From NCBI RefSeq assembly GCF_009687885.1, contig NZ_BLAF01000008.1:217572-281571 (forward strand): DNA of 64,000 bases, written 5' to 3'. Shown one piece after another: positions 8,605-17,660 of this stretch. Position 1 is the first letter of the stretch; each line of letters begins with the position of its first letter. Below the pieces are notes generated by a model. That model worked only from the letters and a program-made list of their open reading frames with translations. It searched no databases and had not been told where the DNA came from. Source of the stretch: Acrocarpospora pleiomorpha. GTDB taxonomy: Bacteria; Actinomycetota; Actinomycetes; Streptosporangiales; Streptosporangiaceae. The translations under genes and the position numbers were made by a program.

Positions 8605-9510
8605 TCATTCCGATTCGAAGGCGTGCAGCCGGGCTGCGTCCTGACTCGGCGGCTCGCCGAATTGACGGCGGTATTCGCGGCTGAACTGCGACGGGCTGTC
8701 GTAGCCGACGCGACGGCTGACCCCGGCGATGTCACCGGGCTGGGCGGCCAGCAGCAGCCGGGCCTGCTGGAGCCGGATCTGCTTCTGGAACTGGATCGGG
8801 CTCATCTCGGTGACCGCCTGGAAGCTGCGGTGGAAGGTGGACACGCTCATGCCCGCCTGCCGCGCCATCTCCTCGACCCGGAACGTCCGCGCGTAGTTGT
8901 CCCGGATCCACCGCACCGCGCGGGCGATGTGACTGAGGCTGCTGTCGGGCAGGCCGAACTGGCGGACGATCGCGCCCTGCTCACCGGTGACGAGCCGCCA
9001 GAGGATCTCCCGCTTGATCAGCGGCGCGAGCACGGTGATGTCCCTGGGGGTGTCGAGCAGCCGCAGCAGCCGGACGACGGCGTCGAGGAGTTCGGGCGGT
9101 GTGGTGCTGACCGCCAGCCCCGGCGGGGCGGCCGGCCCGGTGTCCGGCAGCTCACCGGGCTTGGCCAGCAGCACTTCGGCGACCGCGGACGGGTGCAGGG
9201 TCAGCCCGACGCCGAGCCCCGGCGCCCCCGGACTGGCCTCGGTGAAATGGCTGGTCACCGGCAGATCGACAGACGCGACGAGGTAGTGACCGGCGCGGAA
9301 CTCGTAGATCCGGTCACCCAGCGCGAACCGCTTCGCGCCTTGGGCCACGATGGTGAGCACTTTGCCGTACGTCGTCGGCGTCGGTGGGTAGGGCCGCTCG
9401 GCCCGGAACAGAAGGACGTCGTCGATGGCGCAGCTCAAGTCGGGCCGGGCGTACCGATCGATCAGATCGCGCAGTTCGTCGAGAAGCACGGGGCCGATTG
9501 AACCACCCAT
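8605..9510 (-). CDS. AraC family transcriptional regulator
   Basis: This 301-residue regulator has an AraC_N cupin-like N-terminal domain (residues about 25-180, with VASVDLPVTSHFTEASP) and a C-terminal double helix-turn-helix. The first recognition unit is FRVEEMARQAGMSVSTFHRSFQAVT and the second is GVSRRVGYDSPSQFSREYRRQFG. AraC_N-type regulators commonly sit beside oxidoreductases and respond to small molecules. It lies upstream of and on the same strand as the aldehyde oxidoreductase operon and is its likely controller. The start ATG at 9510 has only a weak ribosome-binding site. Confidence 0.88.
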   Translation of the reverse strand: MGGSIGPVLLDELRDLIDRYARPDLSCAIDDVLLFRAERPYPPTPTTYGKVLTIVAQGAKRFALGDRIYEFRAGHYLVASVDLPVTSHFTEASPGAPGLGVGLTLHPSAVAEVLLAKPGELPDTGPAAPPGLAVSTTPPELLDAVVRLLRLLDTPRDITVLAPLIKREILWRLVTGEQGAIVRQFGLPDSSLSHIARAVRWIRDNYARTFRVEEMARQAGMSVSTFHRSFQAVTEMSPIQFQKQIRLQQARLLLAAQPGDIAGVSRRVGYDSPSQFSREYRRQFGEPPSQDAARLHAFESE

Positions 9511-9806
9511 CCAGACAGCGGCGACCTTTCTCGCGCAAGGTCCCGCTGGGTCCGCCCGCTACTGCCTCATCCGCTCCTACCTCGGCACCGCCCGCAACCA
9601 CGCGTCCACCCCTCGACGCTCTCCGTGACGCGCTGGCCGGAACCCTTGGATATCACCGCAAACGGCCTGATCAATCACAGGCGTGAATGGATACGTGCAT
9701 CCCCGCTCGGAAGATTCAGATCACCCCGAGACAGATCGCCACGGGCCCGCTCGTTTGCGGGCTGCGCAGCCACGGGTTCGCCCCGATCCAGTCCAAGTTC
9801 TGATCC
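9511..9806. other. Gap without a supported gene
   Basis: This is 296 bp between the AraC gene start and the SARP gene end. I see no domain, RNA or convincing hairpin. Composition changes here from very GC-rich to the lower-GC SARP block. Confidence 0.5.
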
Positions 9807-11234
9807 TCAAGGAAGAACGGTGCGCTGGCTATCGTCAGGCCCGACGTGGTCGGCGGCGGCCAAGCCGATGTCGAGCACACTCAGCGCGAGCTTTGGGTCG
9901 GTGTACAGCCGTGGGTTCTTCTGCAAGTGCTCGACTTGGTCCGGAGTTAGCTGGCGCACCAGTGGTATACCGTCAACTTTCACAATTAAGATGTCGCCGA
10001 TCGCGATCAAGGCGTTTTCGTTATTCTGGAGCGTTTGCAGCAGGTTGGCGACCGCGTCAGACGTCGCCTTGGTGATCTGGGATTGGGGCTCTCCGTACAC
10101 GCGTGCTTGCAAACCAGCCCTGACAGCGCCTGCGGCACCTTGAAGGCGGTCGGGGCTCGCCTGTCCTCGGATGACGGCGATGAACGCCTGCCAGATGGAC
10201 CCCCTGACTATGGGTGTCTCGAAGACGATTTCTTGATCGATGGTTTCAAGGACTGCATTCAGGGCTTGCCGTACTCGCTCGTACCCGGTCTCGTCGTCAA
10301 GATAGATGACGAGCGGCAGCGGCACAGTTTCGAGCCAAGCATCATCCGTAGCGAGGGTGGCTTGAATAGCCTCGATCTCTTGCTGGGCCTGTGCGCTGGG
10401 ACGCCGATCGCCCACATCACGGGAATTGCGTTTATGTGCCTGGTAAACTAAATCGATGAGACGGATGCGAAATTCTAGTAGTTGCTCGTAATGGGATTTG
10501 GCTTGTAGCGCGACGTAGGGATTCGAGAGTGGCAATTGAGGGCTCGGTTCGGTGCCGTAAACTGCAACCAGATTTTCCCGGGCTCGCTGGAACACTGCCG
10601 TCGCCTCAATCTGGCGGCCGCTCTGGTAGAGCGCGATCATCAGCAGTTCGACCAGTCTCTCCTGGTCCGGGTAGCTCTCCACCAGCGAGGATAACTCTGT
10701 GATCACCTCACTGTGCCGCGCCAGTCGCAGTTCGATCTCGACCCGCTCGATTGCGCTGCCAATAAGTTCGCCCTCGATGCCCTTCCTGGTCCGTTCGGCC
10801 CAGGATCCGGGCAACCCTTCCAGCGGTTCTCCACGCCAGAGCTTCGTCGCCATGCGCAGCAGTCGCACGGCTTCCAGTTCGTCACCGCTTTCCGCAATGG
10901 CCAGAGCCTGTGCACGTAATTGCCGGAACCGGTGGTAGTCCACCTTCTCGGGATCCGTCTCCAGTAGGTACGTCCCGGCCCGGCTGACCAACCTAGCATC
11001 GGCCCCGATTACCCGCAGACGATTTTTGAGCCGTGTGATATAGGTATATAAAATGTCTCGCGCGTGATCCGGTGGATCGCCGTCCCATACCAAGTTGACC
11101 AGCGTTTCGGTCGTGACCGGCTCGCCTGGCATGATCGCCAGGATTATGAGCACGTGGCGTTCCCTTACCCACCCAATATTATGGCGTGTCTGTTTCGCCC
11201 AAAGTTCGATGGGGCCGAGGATTCGGAGTTCCAT
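9807..11234 (-). CDS. SARP/BTAD family regulator with an unusual C-terminal domain
   Basis: The N-terminal 250 residues follow the SARP plan. An OmpR-like winged helix opens the protein (MELRILGPIELWA, then LVNLVWDGDPPDHARDILYTYITRLKNRL). A bacterial transcriptional activation domain follows (VDYHRFRQLRAQALA to PSPQLPLSNPYVAL). SARPs usually activate secondary-metabolite genes. Instead of the usual NB-ARC/TPR part, residues about 290-475 form a separate domain (VPLPLVIYLDDETGYERV, VKVDGIPLVRQLTP) that I cannot assign. I recall similar modules in uncharacterised actinobacterial signalling or conflict proteins but cannot verify this. GC content is clearly lower than in the flanks, suggesting transfer. 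It is at some distance from the PKS cluster, so a role in controlling that cluster is only possible. Confidence 0.8.
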   Translation of the reverse strand: MELRILGPIELWAKQTRHNIGWVRERHVLIILAIMPGEPVTTETLVNLVWDGDPPDHARDILYTYITRLKNRLRVIGADARLVSRAGTYLLETDPEKVDYHRFRQLRAQALAIAESGDELEAVRLLRMATKLWRGEPLEGLPGSWAERTRKGIEGELIGSAIERVEIELRLARHSEVITELSSLVESYPDQERLVELLMIALYQSGRQIEATAVFQRARENLVAVYGTEPSPQLPLSNPYVALQAKSHYEQLLEFRIRLIDLVYQAHKRNSRDVGDRRPSAQAQQEIEAIQATLATDDAWLETVPLPLVIYLDDETGYERVRQALNAVLETIDQEIVFETPIVRGSIWQAFIAVIRGQASPDRLQGAAGAVRAGLQARVYGEPQSQITKATSDAVANLLQTLQNNENALIAIGDILIVKVDGIPLVRQLTPDQVEHLQKNPRLYTDPKLALSVLDIGLAAADHVGPDDSQRTVLP

Positions 11235-11577
11235 TCGAGTCCCTTTGTTATATTCGCGCTATTTGTACCTAAGTCCAAAAGGGCAAAAAGAGTCGTGATA
11301 AGTTCTTCTTTGGTCATGGTATCGGTATCGATCAGCCCATATCTGACTAATGCCCGGGTTCGTTTCCACGAGAGCGAAGACCGATGCATCGCAGGGGGCG
11401 GAGGTGACCTTCACCCTTGCCGGTGGGGCTGGACGCTGGTTCGTCCAGCGGTCTCACTTTGCCGATAGCCCCGAACCCACCGCACCAGGTGCTTCCCCCA
11501 ACCGACGCACAGCCATGGCCTGCTTCGAGTACCTGGCCTACCAGTAACGAGAAGGAGGGATATAGCTGGCAAGAGGG

Positions 11578-11946
11578 GTGCGGAACACAGTGATGGGGAC
11601 CATGGACGACGGACGCCGGAGGCGACTACCTCTTAAGGCCATCGCCAAGGCGGGCATCCGCGCCGCCGCCATAGATCATTACGAGCGTGGTGTCCGACGC
11701 GGTGACTTGAATGTCACGCTCGTGAACGACATGAGCAGGCAGATACAGAGGGAGATCGGCGACCCTACGCTCACTGACGAACAGATCCAGATGGTCGTCC
11801 GAGCTTACGCCGCCAAGGCGGAGGAGTCAGCCCGCCCCGAACGCGCCCGCCAACGTCGTCGTGAATGGACACTCACCATCCTCGGCCTTATCGGCGGCGC
11901 CCTGCTCTCCATCCCGATTGGCATCTGGATCAACAACATCAGTTGA
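11578..11946 (+). CDS. Small tail-anchored hypothetical protein
   Basis: The product is up to 122 residues, with a charged N-terminal two thirds (many Arg/Lys/Glu) and one C-terminal membrane helix (LTILGLIGGALLSIPIGIWI) ending in NNIS. This fits a C-tail-anchored cytoplasmic-membrane protein. Possible starts are GTG 11578, which has an AAGAGG just upstream, or ATG 11593/11602. I do not recognise the family. It stands alone, divergent from the SARP gene. Confidence 0.6.
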   Translation: MRNTVMGTMDDGRRRRLPLKAIAKAGIRAAAIDHYERGVRRGDLNVTLVNDMSRQIQREIGDPTLTDEQIQMVVRAYAAKAEESARPERARQRRREWTLTILGLIGGALLSIPIGIWINNIS

Positions 11947-12098
11947 CCCCGAGATGCCCGAGATAACGACGAAATGCCCCCAGCTGCGAGGGCTGGGCCT
12001 CGGTCGGGGGTGTATCAGAGGCGGATACCCCAACCGCGGAGTCCTCGGAGGACGGGCGGGTCGTCAGGAAGCGTCCAGGCTGTGGTGCTGCAAATAAC

Positions 12099-12144
12099 TG
12101 GGTGGACGATACTAGGATTGAACTAGTGAGCTCTTCCGTGTCAG
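12099..12144 (-). repeat. att-like repeat: 3' end of tRNA-Val(GAC), left copy
   Basis: Read on the minus strand, this is the anticodon loop (CTGACAC), 3' anticodon arm, T arm and acceptor 3' strand of a tRNA-Val(GAC). It matches 44778-44823 at 43 of 46 positions. The 5' half of the tRNA is absent. Two of the three differences pair with each other in the T stem (ACTAG/CTAGT here, ACTGG/CCAGT in the other copy), so the stem is preserved. Such 3'-end repeats are typical attachment-site cores of tRNA-targeting integrative elements. Confidence 0.65.
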
Positions 12145-12181
12145 GGAAATTTGGTGTGCCGATCTAGGTCGTACTGGGTCA

Positions 12182-12919
12182 TCACGGCGCTGAACGTACC
12201 GCCTTCAACTGCCAAGCCGGCATCAGGACACGGTCGTCGGCGTCGGTCGCGAGCTTGGCGAGCGGAGAAGTGTCGAAATCGTCGCCTTGGATCCCTTGGA
12301 TGGCTGACCGCAGCTGCTCGGGGCCGAACGCTGTCGTGTAGGCGGCGGGTTCAAGTCGTTCGATCGTCCAGTCCTTCCCGACTGTCTCGCGCAGGTTCGC
12401 CTCGCTGACCAGGTGTCGGTCTGGGCAGACACCCGGTATCTCGGTCGAGAAGCAGAACAGGTGCAGCCGCCCGCCCGGTCGGGTCGCTCGGGTCAGCGCG
12501 GCGAGGTATTCGTGACGCTCCTGCTCGGTCAGGCAGTGGTAGAGCGCGCTGTCGAGCACCGTGTCGAAGCGGTCTTCGTAACCTTCGAGCTTCGTCGCGT
12601 CGGCGACGGCGAACGTGACGTCGATGCCTTTCGCCGCGGCCCGGGCGCGGGCCTGCTCGACCGCGGACGGCGCGAAGTCCAGTCCGGTGACCCGCAGCCC
12701 GCGCGAGGCGAGGAACACGGAGTTGTCGCCGAGGCCGCAGCCGATGTCCAGCACCTCGCCGGTGAGCTCGCCGGCGTCGGCCAGCGCGACGACCTGGGGC
12801 TGTGGTGCGCCGAGGTCCCACGGCAGCTTCGGGCCCGCCGAAGTGCCGCCTTGATACACGCCTTGATACATCGCCTCGTATTCGGCTTCGCCCAACTCAC
12901 TGCCATCTGGATTTGACAT
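12182..12919 (-). CDS. Class I SAM-dependent methyltransferase
   Basis: The product is 245 residues with a Rossmann-like methyltransferase core: motif I VLDIGCGLGDNSVFLAS (about residues 55-71), the acidic loop VTGLDFAPSAVEQA, and the motif VLDSALYHCL. The arrangement resembles small-molecule methyltransferases of the thiopurine/tellurite-resistance-like kind. The substrate is unknown. The start ATG at 12919 is preceded by GAGGAATAA, a good ribosome-binding site. It is monocistronic, lies 31 bp from the LysR gene on the same strand, and ends about 40 bp from the tRNA-Val scar. Confidence 0.85.
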   Translation of the reverse strand: MSNPDGSELGEAEYEAMYQGVYQGGTSAGPKLPWDLGAPQPQVVALADAGELTGEVLDIGCGLGDNSVFLASRGLRVTGLDFAPSAVEQARARAAAKGIDVTFAVADATKLEGYEDRFDTVLDSALYHCLTEQERHEYLAALTRATRPGGRLHLFCFSTEIPGVCPDRHLVSEANLRETVGKDWTIERLEPAAYTTAFGPEQLRSAIQGIQGDDFDTSPLAKLATDADDRVLMPAWQLKAVRSAP

Positions 12920-12950
12920 TTATTCCTCACTTTGCATCGATATTCCTTGA

Positions 12951-13850
12951 TCACGGGGCTGTCACTTCTGAAGCCGTCTGCCGGAGTGCGTGGCGGCATG
13001 CCTGGATGGCGGGATGCCGGCTGCGGCCCCGGCGTACCGCGGTGAAGACGCGGCGGGTGTGCTGGCCGTGCGGGAGCTGCCGCAGCGCGACGGTCACGGG
13101 CTGCCCGATCCAGACGAGGCCGGGGAGCAGGGCGACGGCGTGGCCTTGTTCGACGAGGCGGCGCTGGATGAGGAGGTCGGTGGTTTCGAAACGTACGTCG
13201 GGTTCGAAGCCGGCGTTCCGGCACAGGGTCATGGCCCAGTGGCGGGCGAACGTGCCCTCGGGTTCCATGGCCCAGGGCCGGTCGGCCAGCGAGCGCAGCG
13301 GCACCGCGGGGGCGGCCGGTTCGGGCAGGGCGAGGTGGAGGGGGTCGTCGAGCAGGTCCTCCTGTTCCAGTTCGGCGGGCCGGGGATTGGGGTTACCCGG
13401 GTACTCCTCGGCGATGACCAGGTCGAAGTCGCGGGCCTGCAGCGCGGGCAGGGCCGATTCCGGTGGCATCTGAGTGACGTGCATCCGCAGGCCGGGGTGG
13501 CGGTCGCGCAGGAGGCTCAGCGCGCGCGGCACCAGGGCGAGGGCGGCGGTCTGGAACGAGGCGATGCGCAGGGTGCCGGTCAGATCGGTGAGGGAGGCGG
13601 CGATGTCCGCCTCGGCGCGTTCCAGGCGCTCCAGCACCGCCTCGGTGTGGGCGACGAGGATCTCCGCCTGCTCGGTCAGCCGCACGCGGCGCCCGATCGG
13701 CTCCAGCAGCCGAACGCCGACTTCCGCCTCCAGCTGGGAGAGCTGCTGGGAGACGGAGGAAGGGCTGTAGGAGAGGGCGGCGGCGACGGCCGCGAGGGTG
13801 CCTCGGTGTTTGAGTTCACGCAGCAGGCGCAGTCGGTGCAGGTCGAACAT
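12951..13850 (-). CDS. LysR family transcriptional regulator
   Basis: This is a standard-length (299-residue) LysR regulator. The N-terminal helix-turn-helix reads LHRLRLLRELKHRGTLAAVA then SYSPSSVSQQLSQLE. A periplasmic-binding-like effector domain starts near LTGTLRIASFQTAALALVP. It is divergent from the DpaL/carbamoylase gene with only 71 bp between the starts, the classic LysR-target arrangement, so it probably controls amino-acid or ureide catabolism there. Confidence 0.9.
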   Translation of the reverse strand: MFDLHRLRLLRELKHRGTLAAVAAALSYSPSSVSQQLSQLEAEVGVRLLEPIGRRVRLTEQAEILVAHTEAVLERLERAEADIAASLTDLTGTLRIASFQTAALALVPRALSLLRDRHPGLRMHVTQMPPESALPALQARDFDLVIAEEYPGNPNPRPAELEQEDLLDDPLHLALPEPAAPAVPLRSLADRPWAMEPEGTFARHWAMTLCRNAGFEPDVRFETTDLLIQRRLVEQGHAVALLPGLVWIGQPVTVALRQLPHGQHTRRVFTAVRRGRSRHPAIQACRHALRQTASEVTAP

Positions 13851-13921
13851 CGCGAGCCTTTATTGGTTGGTTTCTCTGATGAATATAGGTCGGAAACATT
13901 CGCTGGAGCGATGGGAGGTTC

Positions 13922-16306
13922 GTGCCGCACGCTGGCTGTGTGCCTGAGATCGCTCCGCCCGTCCGTATGCCGCCGTGGTTCGCCCGGCCCGGCGCCAGGT
14001 CCTGGACCTGCGCGCCCGCCCCCGCCGAGGTGCGGGAATTCCACGCCTCGCTGCCCGGGTACGCTCCCACCCCGCTGATCGAACTGCCCCGGCTCGCCGC
14101 CGAGCTGGGGGTTGGGCGGGTCTTCGTCAAGGACGAGTCGTCCCGGCTGGGCCTGCCCGCCTTCAAGGCGCTGGGCGCGTCCTGGGCGGTGCATCGCGCG
14201 CTCGCCGAGCGGGCGGGGCACGGCGGAGCGGCCGATCCGGTCACGCTGGTGGCCGCCACCGACGGCAACCACGGCCGCGCGGTGGCCCAGCTGGCCCGCC
14301 TGCTCGGCCAGCGCGCCCGCGTCTTCGTCCCACGGGGTGTGCATCCGGAGGCGGTGGCGGCCATCGCCGCCGAACAGGCGGAGGTCACCCGGGTCGCGGG
14401 CTCCTACGACGACGCCGTGCGCGAGGCGGCCGAGGCGGCCGCCGCACCGGACACGATCCTGGTGCAGGACATGGCCTGGCCGGGCTACGAGCGGATCCCC
14501 GGCTGGATCGTCGAGGGCTATTCCACCCTCTGCGCTGAAATCGACGAGCAAGTGACGCCCGATCTCATCGTCGTCCCGGTGGGCGTGGGCTCGCTGGCCC
14601 AGGCCGTCGTCACCCACTACCGCAGCCGCCCGGCCGGGCCGGCTCCGGCTCTGTTGTCGGTGGAGTCCACGGCCGCCCCCTGCGTCATCGAGAGCCTGAT
14701 GGCCGGCGAACCGGTCAGCGTCGCCACCGGCGAGACCATCATGGCCGGTCTGAACTGCGGCACCCCCTCCAGCATCGCCTGGCCGTACCTGCGCGGCGGA
14801 CTGGACGCCGCCGTGGCCGTCACCGACGCCGACAGCGCACGCGCGGCCGATGATCTGGCCGCGCTCGGCGTCTCCGCCGGGCCCTGCGGCGCCGCCTCGC
14901 TCGCCGGGATCCGCGCGGCGCTCACCGGGGACGGCGCCGACGAGCGCCGCGCCGCGCTGGGCCTCGGCCCCGCCTCGACGGTGGTACTGCTGAGCACTGA
15001 GGGCCGTGCGGCCAACCCGACGACTCCTGGGAGAGCGAGCTCCATGCCCGACAAGATCACCGTGAACGGAGGCCGTCTGTGGAGGTCCCTGATGGACCTC
15101 GCCGAGGTCGGCGCGTACGACGACGAGCGCACCGGCCTGCGTGGCGTCAACCGCCTCGCCCTCACCGACGCGGACGCCGAGGGACGCCGCCTGGTCATCA
15201 AATGGATGGAACAGGCGGGGCTGGCCGTCCGCGTCGACCGGATGGGCAACATCTACGGCCGCCGTGAAGGCTCCGACCCGGCCGCGGCGCCGGTGCTCAC
15301 CGGTTCGCACCTCGACAGCGTCGCCACCGCGGGCGCGTTCGACGGCTGCCTCGGCGTGCTGGGCGGACTCGAGGTCGTACGGACGTTGAACGAGCACGGC
15401 ATCACCACCCGCCGTCCGATCGAGGTCTGCGTCTTCACCGAGGAGGAGGGCGTCCGCTTCGGCACCGACATGCTCGGCAGCGCGGTCGCCGCCGGGCGCC
15501 TCACCCTGGAGTACGCCCACGCGCTCACCGACCGAGGCGGACTCACCCTCGGCGGCGAACTCACCCGCACGGGCTTCGACGGACCCGCCGACGTCCGGCT
15601 CGAACCGCCGCACGCCTACGTCGAGTGCCACATCGAGCAGGGACCGGTCCTGGCCGAGCACGGAGTCGAAGTCGGCGTCGTCACCGGCGTGCAGGGCATC
15701 TCCTGGCAGGAGATCACCATCCACGGCCGCGCCGCGCACGCCGGGACCACACCCACCCACCTGCGCGCCGACGCGGGCCTGGCGGCGGCCCAGATCATCG
15801 TGCGGCTGCGGGCCATGGTCGACTCCGGGAACTACGGCGGCCTGCGCGCCACGGTCGGCCATCTCGCCGTGCACCCGAACCTGACCAACATCGTCCCGGC
15901 CCGCGCGACGCTCACCGTCGACCTGCGCAACCCCGACGACACCCAGATCGCCCAGGCCGAGGAAGACCTCGCCGCCTTCCTGCGGAGCCTGGAGAACAGC
16001 CGGCCGGGCCTCACCCTCACCACCCGGCGCATGGCCAGGACCGCGTACGTCTCCTTCGACGAGGACGTGCGGAAGGCCATCGCGCAGGCCGCTGACGACC
16101 ACGGCCTGGAACACGTCTCGCTGCTCTCCGGGGCAGGCCATGACGCCCAGGAGATCGCCGTGCTCTGCCCCACCGCGATGATCTTCGTACGCGGCGAGTA
16201 CGACGGCATCAGTCACAACCCCCGCGAGTACTCGACGCCCGAGGCCTGCGCGCACGGCGTCGACGTTCTCGCCACCACCCTGCTCCGCCTCGCGAACCAG
16301 GACTGA
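13922..16306 (+). CDS. Fusion: diaminopropionate ammonia-lyase-like PLP enzyme + N-carbamoyl-amino-acid/allantoate amidohydrolase
   Basis: The 794-residue protein joins two enzymes normally made separately. Residues 1 to about 370 are a fold-type II PLP enzyme of the diaminopropionate ammonia-lyase group: the PLP Lys is K82 in LPAFKALGASWAV, the substrate loop is TDGNHGRAVA, and a Gly-rich phosphate loop VGVGSLAQAV is present. Residues about 375-794 are an M20-type Zn amidohydrolase (carbamoylase/AllC-like) with ligand motifs TGSHLDSV, GAFDGCLG, TEEEGVRF and VECHIEQGP. A short Pro/Ser-rich linker and an internal ATG at the junction suggest loss of a stop between two genes. The GTG start has a GGGAGG site just upstream. 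A divergent LysR and a following M20 peptidase point to catabolism of a modified amino acid. Confidence 0.85.
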   Translation: MPHAGCVPEIAPPVRMPPWFARPGARSWTCAPAPAEVREFHASLPGYAPTPLIELPRLAAELGVGRVFVKDESSRLGLPAFKALGASWAVHRALAERAGHGGAADPVTLVAATDGNHGRAVAQLARLLGQRARVFVPRGVHPEAVAAIAAEQAEVTRVAGSYDDAVREAAEAAAAPDTILVQDMAWPGYERIPGWIVEGYSTLCAEIDEQVTPDLIVVPVGVGSLAQAVVTHYRSRPAGPAPALLSVESTAAPCVIESLMAGEPVSVATGETIMAGLNCGTPSSIAWPYLRGGLDAAVAVTDADSARAADDLAALGVSAGPCGAASLAGIRAALTGDGADERRAALGLGPASTVVLLSTEGRAANPTTPGRASSMPDKITVNGGRLWRSLMDLAEVGAYDDERTGLRGVNRLALTDADAEGRRLVIKWMEQAGLAVRVDRMGNIYGRREGSDPAAAPVLTGSHLDSVATAGAFDGCLGVLGGLEVVRTLNEHGITTRRPIEVCVFTEEEGVRFGTDMLGSAVAAGRLTLEYAHALTDRGGLTLGGELTRTGFDGPADVRLEPPHAYVECHIEQGPVLAEHGVEVGVVTGVQGISWQEITIHGRAAHAGTTPTHLRADAGLAAAQIIVRLRAMVDSGNYGGLRATVGHLAVHPNLTNIVPARATLTVDLRNPDDTQIAQAEEDLAAFLRSLENSRPGLTLTTRRMARTAYVSFDEDVRKAIAQAADDHGLEHVSLLSGAGHDAQEIAVLCPTAMIFVRGEYDGISHNPREYSTPEACAHGVDVLATTLLRLANQD

Positions 16307-16311
16307 CCCAC

Positions 16312-16818
16312 ATGCCCATCGCACCGGACCCGGTCGCCCTCCTCTCCCGGCTCATCGCCATCGACTCCGTCAACCCCGAACTGTCGCCCAGCGGCGCGGG
16401 CGAGACCGCCATCGCCGATTTCTGCGGCGACTGGCTGTCCTCCCACGGCTTCGAGGTGCACCGCCTGGAAAAGCGCCCCGGCCGCCCCTCGCTGGTCGCG
16501 ATCGCCAGAGGCGCCGGCGGCGGACGGTCGCTGATGCTCAACGGCCATCTCGACACCGTCGGCCTGGCCGGCTACGACGGCGAGCCGCTGGATCCGCTGC
16601 TCCGCGAAGGGAAGATGTTCGGCCGGGGCGCCTTCGACATGAAGAGCGGCGTCGCGGCCATGATGACCGCCGCCGTGCGCGCCACGGCCCAGCGGCGTCT
16701 GCGGGGAGACGTCATCCTCGCCTGCGTCGCCGACGAGGAGCACAGCAGCCTGGGCACCGAGGAGGTTCATCGCCTGCTGGTCGGTGGTGGTGGCGACCTG
16801 CTGCTCCAGGTCGCGTAG
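16312..16818 (+). pseudogene. M20 (ArgE/DapE/CPG2-like) peptidase, 3'-truncated
   Basis: The gene starts 5 bp after the fusion gene and encodes a good N-terminus: LIAIDSVNPELSPSG, MLNGHLDTVG (first Zn ligands), FGRGAFDMKSGVAAM and ACVADEEHSSLGTEEV. Homology ends at about residue 153, followed by about 15 unrelated residues and a stop. Family members are about 380-430 residues, so more than half is lost, including the lid domain and the last Zn ligand. I therefore call it broken. The sequence between here and the iron box (16819-16902) is unassigned. Confidence 0.75.
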
Positions 16819-16902
16819 GCGAGCGGCTTTGGCGGGGTAGCGGTGGGTCGCCCCGAACTCGCCCCGCTGCGCCAGGAACCCGTGTTGTGTCCAGCCCGGA
16901 CG

Positions 16903-16921
16903 GTAGGTTAGGCTCACCTTA
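16903..16921 (+). promoter_or_regulatory. Iron box (IdeR/DmdR-type operator)
   Basis: TAGGTTAGGCTCACCTTAG (16904-16922) closely matches the actinobacterial iron-box consensus TTAGGTTAGGCTAACCTAA. It is followed by a possible -10, TATAACT (16931-16937), and then the TetR-irtA-irtB operon. By analogy the site would be bound by Fe(II)-loaded IdeR/DmdR1, repressing uptake when iron is plentiful. Confidence 0.8.
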
Positions 16922-16952
16922 GTTAGCCCCTATAACTATGGATCGAGGCGCG

Positions 16953-17660
16953 GTGACGGCTTCAGCCCGGGTCGGTGGACGGCGGCCGCAGATCTGTGTG
17001 GACGACATCGTCCGGGTCGGCCGCGAGCTGGGCATGGCCGCGCTGAGCGTGAAGGCGGTCGCCGCCGAGCTCGGGGTCACCGCGACGGCGCTGTACCGGT
17101 ATGTCGAGGGACGGCGGGGGCTGGAACGCCTGGTGGGCGAGAGCATCCTCGCCGATCTGGATCTGCATGACACCCCAGGGCACGACATCGAGCGGCATCT
17201 GCTGTCGTTCGCGCTGCAACTGCGCGCGTTCACGCTCACGCATCCAGGGATGGCCAGGTACCTGCAACTGCTGTTCCCGCGCGGCGACGGCGGGCGGCGG
17301 CTGCTCACGGCCGAGGTAGAGGCGCTCGTCCGGCGCGGCTACAGCCCGGACGCCGCGGTCGTGCTCAGCGGCGCGGTCGCATCGCTGACGATCGCGGTCG
17401 CGGCGTCCGAGGAGCACGGCGTCGCGGCGGAGCGCGAGGACGCCGGCGACCTGGACCGGGAACGTCAGGCCGCGATCGCGGGGCTGGCGGTCGACGAACA
17501 GCTGGCCGCGGCACATGTGGCACTGCCGCCGGTGCACCGCCAGGAGTATGTCCGGCTGCTGCTGACCGGCGCGATCCGCGGCCTGGTCCAGGCGGCGCCG
17601 CCCGGCCGTCCGGTCACGCGGATCATCGCGGACCTCGCCACCACGGGAGAAGGGTTGTGA
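16953..17660 (+). CDS. TetR family regulator, first gene of the iron-uptake operon
   Basis: This 235-residue protein has an N-terminal TetR helix-turn-helix ([31 protein letters not shown]). The C-terminal half ([18 protein letters not shown], then the end) is a divergent ligand-binding domain. An ATG at 16938 overlaps the putative -10 element, so I prefer GTG at 16953, with GAGG upstream. The gene overlaps irtA by a few bases (TGATG). It is probably co-transcribed and iron-regulated; its effector is unknown. Confidence 0.8.
   Translation: MTASARVGGRRPQICVDDIVRVGRELGMAALSVKAVAAELGVTATALYRYVEGRRGLERLVGESILADLDLHDTPGHDIERHLLSFALQLRAFTLTHPGMARYLQLLFPRGDGGRRLLTAEVEALVRRGYSPDAAVVLSGAVASLTIAVAASEEHGVAAEREDAGDLDRERQAAIAGLAVDEQLAAAHVALPPVHRQEYVRLLLTGAIRGLVQAAPPGRPVTRIIADLATTGEGL

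Noticed and set aside
11165..11389. 74-codon minus-strand frame overlapping the SARP start (MTKEELITTLFALLDL inside)
   Set aside because: It could be a leader peptide, but there is no clear ribosome-binding site and it overlaps the SARP coding start by 70 bp. Not enough to call.
11350..11547. 65-codon plus-strand frame between SARP and the tail-anchored protein
   Set aside because: No recognisable family, no ribosome-binding site, and it overlaps the preceding small frame.
12099..12144. A functional tRNA-Val gene
   Set aside because: Only the 3' half is present here and at 44778-44823; no 5' acceptor or D arm follows.
13676..16324. 882-codon minus-strand frame
   Set aside because: It mirrors the LysR/DpaL-carbamoylase genes on the opposite strand and has only His/Arg/Gly-rich low complexity.
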